Shown here: positions 52,485 through 60,678 of the stretch, piece after piece
How the letters are laid out: every line of letters begins with the position of its first letter
How positions within the stretch are numbered: position 1 is the first letter of the stretch
Assembly (NCBI RefSeq): GCF_023205015.1
Contig: NZ_CP096258.1
Location: 1,116,001-1,180,000, forward strand
Source of the DNA: Providencia rettgeri
Lineage (GTDB): Bacteria > Pseudomonadota > Gammaproteobacteria > Enterobacterales > Enterobacteriaceae
DNA length: 64,000 nucleotides
Direction: 5' to 3'
The notes under the pieces: generated by a model
Seen by the model: the letters and a program-made list of their open reading frames with translations, nothing else
The model's database searches: none
What the model was told of the DNA's origin: nothing
Translations under genes and position numbers: made by a program

Positions 52485-53846
52485 ATGTTTGATAATTTAA
52501 CTGACAGACTATCGCGCACGTTGCGCAATATCAGTGGGCGTGGCCGTCTAACTGATGAAAATATTAAAGAAACACTACGCGAAGTTCGCATGGCCTTACT
52601 GGAAGCTGACGTTGCTTTACCAGTTGTCCGTGAATTCATTCAAAAAGTTAAAGAAAATGCCGTTGGGCAAGATGTCAATAAAAGTCTAACACCTGGCCAA
52701 GAGTTCATTAAAATAGTTCAAAATGAACTGACTAGGGCGATGGGGGACGAAAACCACCAACTTAATTTGTCTGCACAACCCCCCGCGGTTGTTTTAATGG
52801 CGGGGTTGCAAGGTGCCGGTAAAACAACCAGCGTTGCAAAATTAGGTAAGCTATTAAAAGAAAAGCAAAAGAAAAAAGTATTAGTTGTCTCTGCTGACGT
52901 TTATCGCCCTGCAGCGATTAAACAACTAGAGACATTAGCTGAAAGCGTTGGAATTGACTTTTTCCCTTCAGAAGTACAAGAAAAACCCGCAGCAATTGTT
53001 CAAAAAGCATTAAAACATGCACAATTGCAATTCTACGATGTGTTGTTGGTGGATACCGCAGGTCGCTTGCATGTCGATGAAGCGATGATGGAGGAAATCC
53101 AAGAGGTTCACCGCATTATTAAGCCCGTTGAGACCTTATTCGTCGTTGATGCGATGACAGGGCAGGATGCGGCAAACACAGCGAAAGCATTTAACGAAGC
53201 CTTACCACTGACAGGGGTTGTGTTGACCAAGGTGGATGGTGATGCACGAGGCGGTGCGGCGCTTTCAATTCGTGCGATTACGGGGAAACCTATTAAGTTC
53301 TTAGGTGTTGGTGAAAAAACTGATGCCTTAGAACCATTCCATCCAGAGCGTGTAGCGTCTCGTATCCTTGGTATGGGGGATGTGATTTCTCTGATTGAAG
53401 AGATTGAGCATAAAGTTGACCGTGATGAAGCTGAAAAGCTTGCTAAAAAACTTAAAACGGGAGATGGCTTTGATTTAAACGACTTTTTAAGTCAATTAAA
53501 GCAAATGCGTAATATGGGCGGCATGGCGAGCATGATGAGCAAAATGCCAGGAATGTCTCAGTTACCGGATGCCGTTAAGTCCCAAATGGATGATAAAATC
53601 ACCGTTCGTATGGAAGCGATGATTAATTCCATGACACGTAAAGAACGTGAAAAACCAGAAATTATTAAAGGTTCACGAAAACGTCGTATTGCGGCAGGTT
53701 CGGGAACTACCGTGCAAGAAGTTAATCGCCTCTTAAAACAATTTGATGACATGCAACGCATGATGAAGAAAATGAAAAAAGGCGGCCTAGCCAAGATGAT
53801 GCGCGGCATGAAGGGTATGATGCCACCGGGCTTTCCGGGGCGTTAA
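52485..53846 (+). CDS. ffh: Ffh, signal recognition particle protein
   Basis: A 453-aa SRP54 GTPase that, with 4.5S RNA, targets inner membrane proteins to FtsY. N domain (1-90), G domain with GLQGAGKTTSVAKLG, DTAGRLH and TKVDGDARGG, and the methionine-rich M domain (MGGMASMMSKMPGM) ending MMPPGFPGR. Same length as E. coli. Confidence 0.97.
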   Translation: MFDNLTDRLSRTLRNISGRGRLTDENIKETLREVRMALLEADVALPVVREFIQKVKENAVGQDVNKSLTPGQEFIKIVQNELTRAMGDENHQLNLSAQPPAVVLMAGLQGAGKTTSVAKLGKLLKEKQKKKVLVVSADVYRPAAIKQLETLAESVGIDFFPSEVQEKPAAIVQKALKHAQLQFYDVLLVDTAGRLHVDEAMMEEIQEVHRIIKPVETLFVVDAMTGQDAANTAKAFNEALPLTGVVLTKVDGDARGGAALSIRAITGKPIKFLGVGEKTDALEPFHPERVASRILGMGDVISLIEEIEHKVDRDEAEKLAKKLKTGDGFDLNDFLSQLKQMRNMGGMASMMSKMPGMSQLPDAVKSQMDDKITVRMEAMINSMTRKEREKPEIIKGSRKRRIAAGSGTTVQEVNRLLKQFDDMQRMMKKMKKGGLAKMMRGMKGMMPPGFPGR

Positions 53847-53928
53847 GCAATAAAGCCTCAAACAAAACGCACTTTTGATTGATTTTTGCGTCAAAGTGAG
53901 TAAACTTTTCGGGCTTTTTATATGACAG

Positions 53929-53965
53929 CCGGACTCTATCCCTCGATGGAGTCTGGTTGTTTTGT
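53929..53965 (+). promoter_or_regulatory. Leader hairpin upstream of rpsP
   Basis: CCGGACTC (53929-53936) pairs with GAGTCTGG (53949-53956), followed by TTGTTTTGTT, ending about 20 bp before the rpsP start. It looks like an intrinsic terminator or attenuator ahead of the ribosomal operon. Confidence 0.6.
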
Positions 53966-53982
53966 TAACTAATGAGGATGTT

Positions 53983-54231
53983 ATGGTAACAATTCGTTTA
54001 TCTCGTGGCGGCGCTAAAAAACGTCCGTTCTACCAAATCGTTGTGACTGATAGCCGCAATGCGCGTGACGGTCGTTTCATTGAGCGTATCGGTTTCTTCA
54101 ACCCGATCGCTGCAGGTCAAGCAGAAGAACTGCGTTTAGACCTAGACCGTGTTGAGCATTGGGTTGGCTTAGGCGCAACTATTTCTGACCGTGTTGCACA
54201 ACTGGTCAAACAAGCTAAGAAAGCAGCTTAA
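53983..54231 (+). CDS. rpsP: RpsP, 30S ribosomal protein S16
   Basis: An 82-aa S16 starting MVTIRLSRGGAKKRPFYQIVV. The ATG at 53983 follows TGAGGATG and matches the family N-terminus; an ATG-like upstream start is rejected. First gene of rpsP-rimM-trmD-rplS. Confidence 0.97.
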   Translation: MVTIRLSRGGAKKRPFYQIVVTDSRNARDGRFIERIGFFNPIAAGQAEELRLDLDRVEHWVGLGATISDRVAQLVKQAKKAA

Positions 54232-54249
54232 TCTGTCGCGGTGGTAACA

Positions 54250-54795
54250 ATGAGCAAGCAAACTAAACTACAGCCACCTGAAAACCCAATAGTATTGGGG
54301 AAATTAGGTGCGGCATACGGTATTCGTGGTTGGCTCAAAGTTTTTTCGTCCACCGAACATGCTGAAAGTATTTTTGAGTATCAGCCTTGGTTTATCCAAC
54401 GTTCAGGTCAATGGCAACACATTGAAATTGAAGATTGGAAACATCATAACAAGGATATCATCGTCAAGCTGAACGGGGTCGATGACCGCGATGCAGCAGC
54501 ACTCTTGACTAATTTTGAAATTGCGGTTGATTCAACCCAACTTCCTGAGTTAGAAAACGAATACTACTGGAAAGACCTGATGGGCTGCCACGTAGTGACG
54601 TTACAAGGGTATGACCTTGGTACCGTCACTGACATGATGGAGACCGGTTCAAATGATGTACTGGTCATTAAGGCGAATTTAAAAGATGCATTTGGCATCA
54701 AGGAGCGGTTGGTTCCGTTTCTTGATGGGCAGGTTATCAAGAAAGTCGATCTCGATGCCAAACTTATTGAAGTGGATTGGGATCCTGGTTTTTAA
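54250..54795 (+). CDS. rimM: RimM, 16S rRNA processing / 30S maturation factor
   Basis: A 181-aa protein: N-terminal RimM barrel (VLGKLGAAYGIRGWLKVFSSTE) and C-terminal PRC barrel (YYWKDLMGC, LVPFLDGQVIKKVDL). It binds S19 and assists 30S head assembly. I use the ATG at 54250 over the GTG at 54241. Confidence 0.96.
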   Translation: MSKQTKLQPPENPIVLGKLGAAYGIRGWLKVFSSTEHAESIFEYQPWFIQRSGQWQHIEIEDWKHHNKDIIVKLNGVDDRDAAALLTNFEIAVDSTQLPELENEYYWKDLMGCHVVTLQGYDLGTVTDMMETGSNDVLVIKANLKDAFGIKERLVPFLDGQVIKKVDLDAKLIEVDWDPGF

Positions 54796-54833
54796 ATCTC
54801 CGGTTGAACGGTTTTGATGAGTGGGACAAAATC

Positions 54834-55598
54834 ATGTGGATTGGTGTAATTAGCCTGTTTCCCGAAATGTTCCGCGCAATAACCGAGTACGGGGTAACTG
54901 GCCGGGCAGTGAAAAATGGCCTGCTAACATTTGAGTGCTGGAATCCGCGAGATTTTACTCACGATAGGCACAAGACTGTTGATGATCGCCCCTATGGTGG
55001 TGGTCCAGGCATGCTGATGATGGTGCAGCCGCTTAAGGATGCAATCAACGCAGCAAGAACTGAGGCTGGTGAGGGTGCAAAGGTTATTTATCTTTCACCG
55101 CAAGGGCGCAAACTCAGTCAAGACGGTGTTTGCGAGCTGGCAACCAATGAGAAGTTAATTCTTGTTTGTGGCCGCTATGAAGGCATTGATGAACGTATCA
55201 TTCAAACCGAAGTTGACGAAGAATGGTCAATCGGTGATTACGTTCTCAGTGGTGGGGAACTTCCCGCGATGGTGTTGATTGACTCAGTTTCACGGTTTAT
55301 ACCCGGGGTACTTGGTCATCAAGCTTCTGCCCAAGAAGATTCTTTTGCAGATGGTTTGTTAGATTGTCCACACTATACCCGTCCTGAAGTGTTAGATGGC
55401 ATGCAAGTTCCTGATGTTTTACTTTCAGGAAACCACGCTAAAATAGATAGCTGGCGCATGAAACAATCACTCGGCCGTACCTGGCTTAGAAGACCTGAGC
55501 TTCTGGAAAGCCTAGCTCTGACTGACGAGCAGAGGATGTTGCTGGCTGAATTCCAACGGGAATATCAGTCTGAGCAACAAATGAATCCAGACAATTAA
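54834..55598 (+). CDS. trmD: TrmD, tRNA m1G37 methyltransferase
   Basis: A 254-aa SPOUT methyltransferase that modifies G37 of tRNAs to prevent +1 frameshifting. DDRPYGGGPGMLMM, YLSPQGRKL and GDYVLSGGELPAM form the knot and catalytic site. The ATG at 54834 gives the E. coli N-terminus MWIGVISLFPEMF. 38 bp after rimM. Confidence 0.97.
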   Translation: MWIGVISLFPEMFRAITEYGVTGRAVKNGLLTFECWNPRDFTHDRHKTVDDRPYGGGPGMLMMVQPLKDAINAARTEAGEGAKVIYLSPQGRKLSQDGVCELATNEKLILVCGRYEGIDERIIQTEVDEEWSIGDYVLSGGELPAMVLIDSVSRFIPGVLGHQASAQEDSFADGLLDCPHYTRPEVLDGMQVPDVLLSGNHAKIDSWRMKQSLGRTWLRRPELLESLALTDEQRMLLAEFQREYQSEQQMNPDN

Positions 55599-55639
55599 TT
55601 GTCTAAATATATCAGTTTACCTAGGGTAAGAGAGTTATT

Positions 55640-55993
55640 ATGAGCAACATTATTAAACAAATCGAAGAAGAGCAAATGAAGCAGGACGTACCTTCATTCC
55701 GTCAGGGTGACACCGTGGAAGTTAAGGTATGGGTCGTAGAAGGCTCTAAAAAACGTCTGCAGGCATTCGAGGGCGTGGTTATCGCTATTCGTAACCGCGG
55801 TCTGCACTCTGCATTCACTGTTCGTAAAATTTCTAACGGCGAAGGTGTTGAGCGTGTATTCCAAACTCACTCTCCAGTCGTAGATAGCATTGCTGTTAAA
55901 CGTCGTGGTGCTGTTCGCAGATCTAAACTGTACTACCTGCGTGAGCGTTCTGGTAAGGCAGCTCGTATCAAAGAGCGTCTGAACGCCAAGTAA
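55640..55993 (+). CDS. rplS: RplS, 50S ribosomal protein L19
   Basis: A 117-aa L19, starting MSNIIKQIEEEQMKQD and ending in the basic tail KAARIKERLNAK. Last gene of the operon, followed by a strong terminator. Confidence 0.97.
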   Translation: MSNIIKQIEEEQMKQDVPSFRQGDTVEVKVWVVEGSKKRLQAFEGVVIAIRNRGLHSAFTVRKISNGEGVERVFQTHSPVVDSIAVKRRGAVRRSKLYYLRERSGKAARIKERLNAK

Positions 55994-56029
55994 TACGCTT
56001 TCGCTACATCCGAAAGTTATGTTATAGAG

Positions 56030-56055
56030 AGGCCCGCTTTTGCGGGCCTTTTTAT
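56030..56055 (+). terminator. rpsP operon terminator
   Basis: AGGCCCGC and GCGGGCCT with a TTTT loop, then TTTTATT, 36 bp past rplS. Confidence 0.95.
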
Positions 56056-56062
56056 TCGCCAC

Positions 56063-56251
56063 TATATTCTTCATATTTCAAATTGTAGCTGTGTTGGCTG
56101 CGTTCAGTCACACTAGTCACATCTATATTCGTCATATTTCAAGCTGTAGCTGTGTTGGCTTTGTTCAACCACACAGGTCACATACTGATGTATGCTCCCT
56201 GCGATGTCCTCACTTTGCCGCCTTGCTACAACTTGAACTATTTAGAATATA
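56063..56251. repeat. ERIC element with duplicated left half
   Basis: A full-length ERIC (56124-56251) with the inverted ends TTCAAGCTGTAGC and GCTACAACTTGAA and the core ACATACTGATGTATG. It is preceded by a tandem, diverged copy of its first 60 bp (56063-56122). Compare the simple ERIC at 32018. Confidence 0.85.
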
Positions 56252-56265
56252 GCTGGTAACTCATA

Positions 56266-56295
56266 CTTATCTGTAAATAAATATTTACAGATAAG
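56266..56295. promoter_or_regulatory. 30-bp palindrome with a consensus TyrR box
   Basis: Two 14-bp arms (56266-56279 and 56282-56295) are perfectly complementary around AA. The inner 18 bp, TGTAAATAAATATTTACA (56272-56289), is an exact TGTAAA-N6-TTTACA TyrR box. It is about 230 bp upstream of aroF. Confidence 0.75.
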
Positions 56296-56372
56296 TGATT
56301 TTCAACTCTAATTTAAATGGTGGAAATATCTATCTTTCTTTAATTTATTTAACTATCAATTAGATATGTTTG

Positions 56373-56390
56373 TGTAAATAAAAATATACA
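56373..56390 (+). promoter_or_regulatory. TyrR box 2 upstream of aroF
   Basis: TGTAAATAAAAATATACA, one mismatch from TGTAAA-N6-TTTACA. A weaker third candidate, TGGATTGAATTGTTTACG, is at 56414-56431 and would overlap a possible -35 (TTGAAT). Three sites of mixed strength are also found at E. coli aroF. Confidence 0.7.
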
Positions 56391-56516
56391 TCAATAGAGA
56401 TATTTTACATAAATGGATTGAATTGTTTACGATGCATGGTATGTTATTACTCATGCACTCAAACACAATACGTAAATAATAAACTAAGCAAATATAAGCT
56501 AATAAGTAGGTAAAAA

Positions 56517-57611
56517 ATGATCATGCAAAAAGATGTACTCAACAACGTGAATATTCAAGACGAGCAGGTATTAATCACTCCTGAGAGTCTGAAAGAGAAA
56601 TATCCGCTGAGTAACAGCAGCCTGCATGCCATTGCGACATCGCGCCAAGTGATTGCTGATATCATTCACCAACGTGACCCTCGCTTACTCGTGGTATGTG
56701 GTCCTTGCTCAATTCATGACGTGGATGCCGCTATTGAATATGGTGAGCGTCTAAAAGTATTAGCCGAAGAATTAAGTGATAGCTTATATATTGTGATGCG
56801 TGTCTATTTTGAAAAACCTCGTACAACAGTGGGTTGGAAAGGCTTGATTAGTGACCCATTTATGGATGGCTCTTTTGAAATGGAAAAAGGCCTACATATT
56901 GCTCGTGACTTATTAACTAATTTAGTGAATATGGGGCTACCATTAGCAACAGAAGCACTGGATCCTAACAATCCCCAATACTTAGGGGATCTATTCAGTT
57001 GGTCTGCAATTGGTGCAAGAACGACTGAGTCACAAACACACCGTGAAATGGCATCAGGCTTATCTATGCCAGTTGGTTTTAAAAATGGGACAGATGGAAG
57101 CTTATCTACAGCAATTAATGCATTAAAAGCTGCTGCCATGCCACACCGTTTTATGGGAATTAACCAATCTGGCCAAGTTTGTTTATTACATACTAAAGGT
57201 AATAGTAATGGCCATGTCATTTTACGTGGTGGAAAAACGCCAAATTACAATGCGGAAGATATCGCGGCTTGTGAAGCGGAAATGAAAAAAGCAGGTTTAG
57301 CGCCATCGCTTATGGTGGACTGTAGCCATGGAAACTCAAATAAAGATTACCGCCGTCAACCATTGGTTGTTGATTCTATTATTGAACAAATTATTAATGG
57401 TAATGAATCAATTACAGGTATTATGTTAGAAAGCCATATTAATGAAGGGAATCAAACATCTGAACAAGCCCGTGACGCAATGAAATACGGTGTGTCAGTG
57501 ACAGATGCCTGCATTAACTGGCAAACGACGGAAACGGTATTGCGTAATTTACATCAGGCATTGCTACCTGTGCTTGAACAACGTGCGCAAAAATTGAGTA
57601 AAGTGAGCTGA
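56517..57611 (+). CDS. aroF: AroF, tyrosine-sensitive DAHP synthase
   Basis: A 364-aa enzyme condensing PEP and erythrose-4-phosphate, the entry to aromatic synthesis. GPCSIHD, EKPRTTVGWKGL, SWSAIGARTTESQ and DCSHGNSNKDYRRQP are present. The N-terminus MQKDVLNN, with the Asn tied to Tyr inhibition, and the aroF-tyrA order support AroF over AroG/AroH. Start could be ATG 56517 (best ribosome-site spacing) or ATG 56523 (E. coli-like). Likely repressed by TyrR. Confidence 0.94.
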   Translation: MIMQKDVLNNVNIQDEQVLITPESLKEKYPLSNSSLHAIATSRQVIADIIHQRDPRLLVVCGPCSIHDVDAAIEYGERLKVLAEELSDSLYIVMRVYFEKPRTTVGWKGLISDPFMDGSFEMEKGLHIARDLLTNLVNMGLPLATEALDPNNPQYLGDLFSWSAIGARTTESQTHREMASGLSMPVGFKNGTDGSLSTAINALKAAAMPHRFMGINQSGQVCLLHTKGNSNGHVILRGGKTPNYNAEDIAACEAEMKKAGLAPSLMVDCSHGNSNKDYRRQPLVVDSIIEQIINGNESITGIMLESHINEGNQTSEQARDAMKYGVSVTDACINWQTTETVLRNLHQALLPVLEQRAQKLSKVS

Positions 57612-57624
57612 TCAAGGTATTGGT

Positions 57625-58746
57625 ATGTCTGTTGAGTTAACCCATTTACGGGAACAAATTGATGAAGTTGATAAATCTTTACTCGATTTATTAGCAAAAA
57701 GGCTGCAACTGGTTGCTGAAGTTGGTGAAGTGAAAAGCTTACACGGCTTACCGATTTATGTGCCTGAACGAGAAACAAGCATGTTGGCAGCACGCCGTGC
57801 CGAAGCTGAGCGTATGGGGATCCCGCCTGATCTGATTGAAGATATTCTTAGACGGATCATGCGTGAATCTTATGCACGTGAAAATGATAAAGGGTTCAAA
57901 ACACTGAACCCATCAGCAGGACCAATTGTGATTGTCGGTGGTGATGGGAAAATGGGACGGCTATTTCATCGTCTCCTTAACTTATCAGGCTACCAAGTTA
58001 AAACCTTGAACGAAGGTGATTGGCCGCAAGTAGAGTCTATAGTTGCTGGTGCTAGCATCGTGATGATTAGTGTACCAATACATTTAACGGTGCAAGTCAT
58101 TAACCAGCTGCCGAAACTGGATAAAAGCACGGTCTTGATGGATATTGCATCGATTAAGCAACAGCCATTAGAAGCGATGTTAGCAGCCCATGATGGGCCA
58201 GTACTTGGGCTTCACCCGATGTTTGGCCCTGATATTGGTAGTGTTGCAAAGCAAGTATTTGCTTACTGTAATGGCCGTAGCTCAGAGGCTTATCAGTGGT
58301 TCCTTGAACAGTTATTGGTTTGGGGAGCTCGCTTGAAAGAAATATCAGCCGAAGAGCATGATAAAAACATGAGCTTTATTCAGGCATTACGCCATTTTAC
58401 AACATTTACTTACGGGCGAAACCTTGCTGAGGAAAATATCGATTTACAGCAATTACTTGATTTATCATCGCCTATATACCGTTTAGAGCTTGCGATGGTT
58501 GGGCGGTTATTTGCCCAAGACCCTCAGCTATATGCAGACATTATTATGTCTTCAAATGAAAATGTTGAATTGATACGTCGATATCACCAGTTGTTAGGTG
58601 ATTCAATCGCACTACTAGAGAACAAAGATAAAACAGAATTTATTCGCCAATTTAATCAAGTTAGCCAGTGGTTCGGCGAAGATGCCCATCATTTTATGAA
58701 AGAAAGTCAATCATTATTGCAACGAGCAAATGATAATCGGAAATAA
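57625..58746 (+). CDS. tyrA: TyrA, chorismate mutase / prephenate dehydrogenase
   Basis: A 373-aa fusion: AroQ-type chorismate mutase (about 1-90; LTHLREQIDEVDKSLLDLLAKR) and NAD-dependent prephenate dehydrogenase (about 100-370; IVGGDGKMGRLF, LHPMFGPD). It makes 4-hydroxyphenylpyruvate and is inhibited by Tyr. It starts 13 bp after aroF, in one operon. Confidence 0.96.
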   Translation: MSVELTHLREQIDEVDKSLLDLLAKRLQLVAEVGEVKSLHGLPIYVPERETSMLAARRAEAERMGIPPDLIEDILRRIMRESYARENDKGFKTLNPSAGPIVIVGGDGKMGRLFHRLLNLSGYQVKTLNEGDWPQVESIVAGASIVMISVPIHLTVQVINQLPKLDKSTVLMDIASIKQQPLEAMLAAHDGPVLGLHPMFGPDIGSVAKQVFAYCNGRSSEAYQWFLEQLLVWGARLKEISAEEHDKNMSFIQALRHFTTFTYGRNLAEENIDLQQLLDLSSPIYRLELAMVGRLFAQDPQLYADIIMSSNENVELIRRYHQLLGDSIALLENKDKTEFIRQFNQVSQWFGEDAHHFMKESQSLLQRANDNRK

Positions 58747-58750
58747 TCAT

Positions 58751-58797
58751 CCCCCGCTCTCTATCGTATTTTATAGCGGTAGGGGGCTTTAATTTTT
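58751..58797 (+). terminator. aroF-tyrA terminator
   Basis: CCCCC (58751-58755) pairs with GGGGG (58782-58786), with imperfect inner pairing, followed by CTTTAATTTTT. Four bases after the tyrA stop. Confidence 0.65.
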
Positions 58798-58998
58798 GTT
58801 AATTTATTATTATCTTCCATAGCCTCCTGTTTTAGCTAATCTTTCCGTATATATTTATTTAAAATAAGCAATTGTACTTATCTATATAATTTCTATCGAA
58901 TAATATGCCACTCAGTCAAAAATTAAATTTATTCACTATTTAATTCTAAATTAATCGATTTATAAAATTAATATTTATGAATCGATCGATTTATATGA

Positions 58999-59025
58999 TA
59001 AAGATTTCATCTATTTTACCGATAA
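58999..59025 (+). promoter_or_regulatory. FliA (sigma-28) promoter for the chemoreceptor gene
   Basis: TAAAGATT, 11 bases, ACCGATAA: one mismatch in each half from TAAAGTTT-N11-GCCGATAA. It ends 36 bp before the MCP start. This places the gene in the late flagellar class. Confidence 0.85.
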
Positions 59026-59061
59026 CACTACTCATTAAATGATGGTTAGCGTGGTAAATAT

Positions 59062-60630
59062 ATGTTTTTTAAAAATCTTAAAATCAGTATGAAGTTAACG
59101 GTAGCATTTGGTAGTTTTGTTGCGCTTATTATCTTAAGTTCAATATTTTCTTTAGCGAATATGAACCGAGCTAATGATGGCATGAAACAAGTGTTGTATG
59201 AAAGTTATCCTATCGCCTCTACCGCAGGGCAAATGATGGATAACTTCTATTCTTTTATAGGGATCCAAGAGCTAATTTTACTGGATGATCGTGGTAGTGA
59301 TAAACGCAGAGAAGAATTGGCTAAAATTACATTAAAAATTAATGAATTGATGGAAAACTTAGAAAATAACGTTACAGATGATCGCTCTAAAGAAGTCTTG
59401 GCTGATTTGCGTGTTATTCGCCAACAGTTTCATTCATCAATTACTCGCATCAATACCTTTTTATCAGAGAATAATCGCCAGGCTGCTATTGACGAAATGA
59501 TGACGAAAACGTCGAGTATTCAGCGTGATTATCGAGAACAAATTCAAACGTTAATGGCAATTCAAGATTTGCAGATGCAAGAGATTGGCCGGAAAGTTAA
59601 TGCAGACTATGAAAGTAATAAAATATTACTGGCAGTGCTATCGATCTTGAGTATTGGCGTGGGCTGCGTAATGGGGTGGTATATTACGACAATAATTACC
59701 AGGCCATTGGAAAATGCAGTTAATTTCGCTCAGTCAATTGCAAATGGGGATTTGACTAAAGATATTCAGGTTACTTCAAAAGATGAAACGGGTGTGTTGC
59801 TAAATGCACTGAATGCGATGAAAGAACACTTACTGGAAATCGTCCAAGAGGTTCAGCAAGGTTCTGAAAGTATTTCGGCAGCAGCAGGGCAAATTGTTGC
59901 GGGGAACCAAAACCTGGCCGCGCGTACTGAAGAGCAAGCCGCATCAGTTGAAGAAACAGCCAGTTCAATGGAACAAATCACGTCAACGGTTCAAAACACG
60001 ACTGAACACACTCATGAAGCAAGTATGCTTGCAGACCAAACTGCGATTATTGTACAAAACAATGGTGATATGATGAGCCAAGTTACGAATAAAATGCGTG
60101 CAATTAATGGCTCATCATCACAGATGACAGAAATTATTAATCTCATCGACTCCATTGCATTCCAAACTAATATTTTAGCATTGAATGCATCGGTGGAAGC
60201 GGCAAGAGCGGGTGAGCATGGGCGAGGCTTCGCTGTTGTTGCTGGAGAAGTAAGGTTGCTAGCACAGAAAAGTGCTGCTTCCGCGAGTGATATTCGTGGG
60301 TTGATTGAAAATTCATCGTCCCAAACACAAGAAGGCATGGAACTTGTCGAAAAAGCAACGCAACAAATACATGGCATGGTTGATAGTGTAAAAGAGATGA
60401 ATGCGTTATTACGTGAAATTGGGCAAGCTAGCCGTGAGCAAAGCGATGGTATTTCTCAAATTAATAGTGCGGTCGGGCAGCTTGATTTAACCACACAACA
60501 AAATGCGAGTTTAGTTGAAGAATCTGTTGTCGCAGCGGACTCATTAAATGAACAGGCGTACCATTTGAAGGAGCTAGTCAATTATTTCAGAGTGAAATCG
60601 TCGAATCACCAACCTGAAGTGAGAGTATAG
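59062..60630 (+). CDS. Methyl-accepting chemotaxis protein
   Basis: A 522-aa receptor: TM1 (about 13-33), periplasmic four-helix-bundle sensor (about 35-185), TM2 (about 187-209), HAMP (about 210-262) and a long cytoplasmic coiled coil with the signalling tip EIINLIDSIAFQTNILALNASVEAAR split around residues 357-382. It feeds CheW/CheA. The C-terminus lacks the NWETF CheR/CheB docking pentapeptide, so it may depend on other receptors for efficient methylation. The ligand cannot be told. It is monocistronic under a FliA promoter. Confidence 0.9.
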   Translation: MFFKNLKISMKLTVAFGSFVALIILSSIFSLANMNRANDGMKQVLYESYPIASTAGQMMDNFYSFIGIQELILLDDRGSDKRREELAKITLKINELMENLENNVTDDRSKEVLADLRVIRQQFHSSITRINTFLSENNRQAAIDEMMTKTSSIQRDYREQIQTLMAIQDLQMQEIGRKVNADYESNKILLAVLSILSIGVGCVMGWYITTIITRPLENAVNFAQSIANGDLTKDIQVTSKDETGVLLNALNAMKEHLLEIVQEVQQGSESISAAAGQIVAGNQNLAARTEEQAASVEETASSMEQITSTVQNTTEHTHEASMLADQTAIIVQNNGDMMSQVTNKMRAINGSSSQMTEIINLIDSIAFQTNILALNASVEAARAGEHGRGFAVVAGEVRLLAQKSAASASDIRGLIENSSSQTQEGMELVEKATQQIHGMVDSVKEMNALLREIGQASREQSDGISQINSAVGQLDLTTQQNASLVEESVVAADSLNEQAYHLKELVNYFRVKSSNHQPEVRV

Positions 60631-60678
60631 TTTCAGTTTAATAGGCTGCACTGAAAAATGCAGCCTAACTATATCTTA

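Larger units (their letters stand above)
55994..56516. other. rplS-aroF intergenic region
   Basis: A 523-bp gap with no gene: the rplS terminator, an expanded ERIC element, a 30-bp palindrome containing a TyrR box, and further TyrR-like sites before aroF. Confidence 0.8.
58747..59061. other. tyrA-MCP intergenic region
   Basis: A 315-bp AT-rich gap holding the tyrA terminator and, near its end, a FliA promoter. ATCGAT words recur (58955-58992) without clear meaning. Confidence 0.55.

Noticed and set aside
56040..56252. 70-codon frame after rplS
   Set aside because: It lies entirely in the rplS terminator and the ERIC element, so it is not a gene.
56441..56446. Exact aroF -10 element
   Set aside because: Several overlapping AT-rich hexamers (ATGTTA, TGTTAT) fit equally; no single promoter can be chosen.
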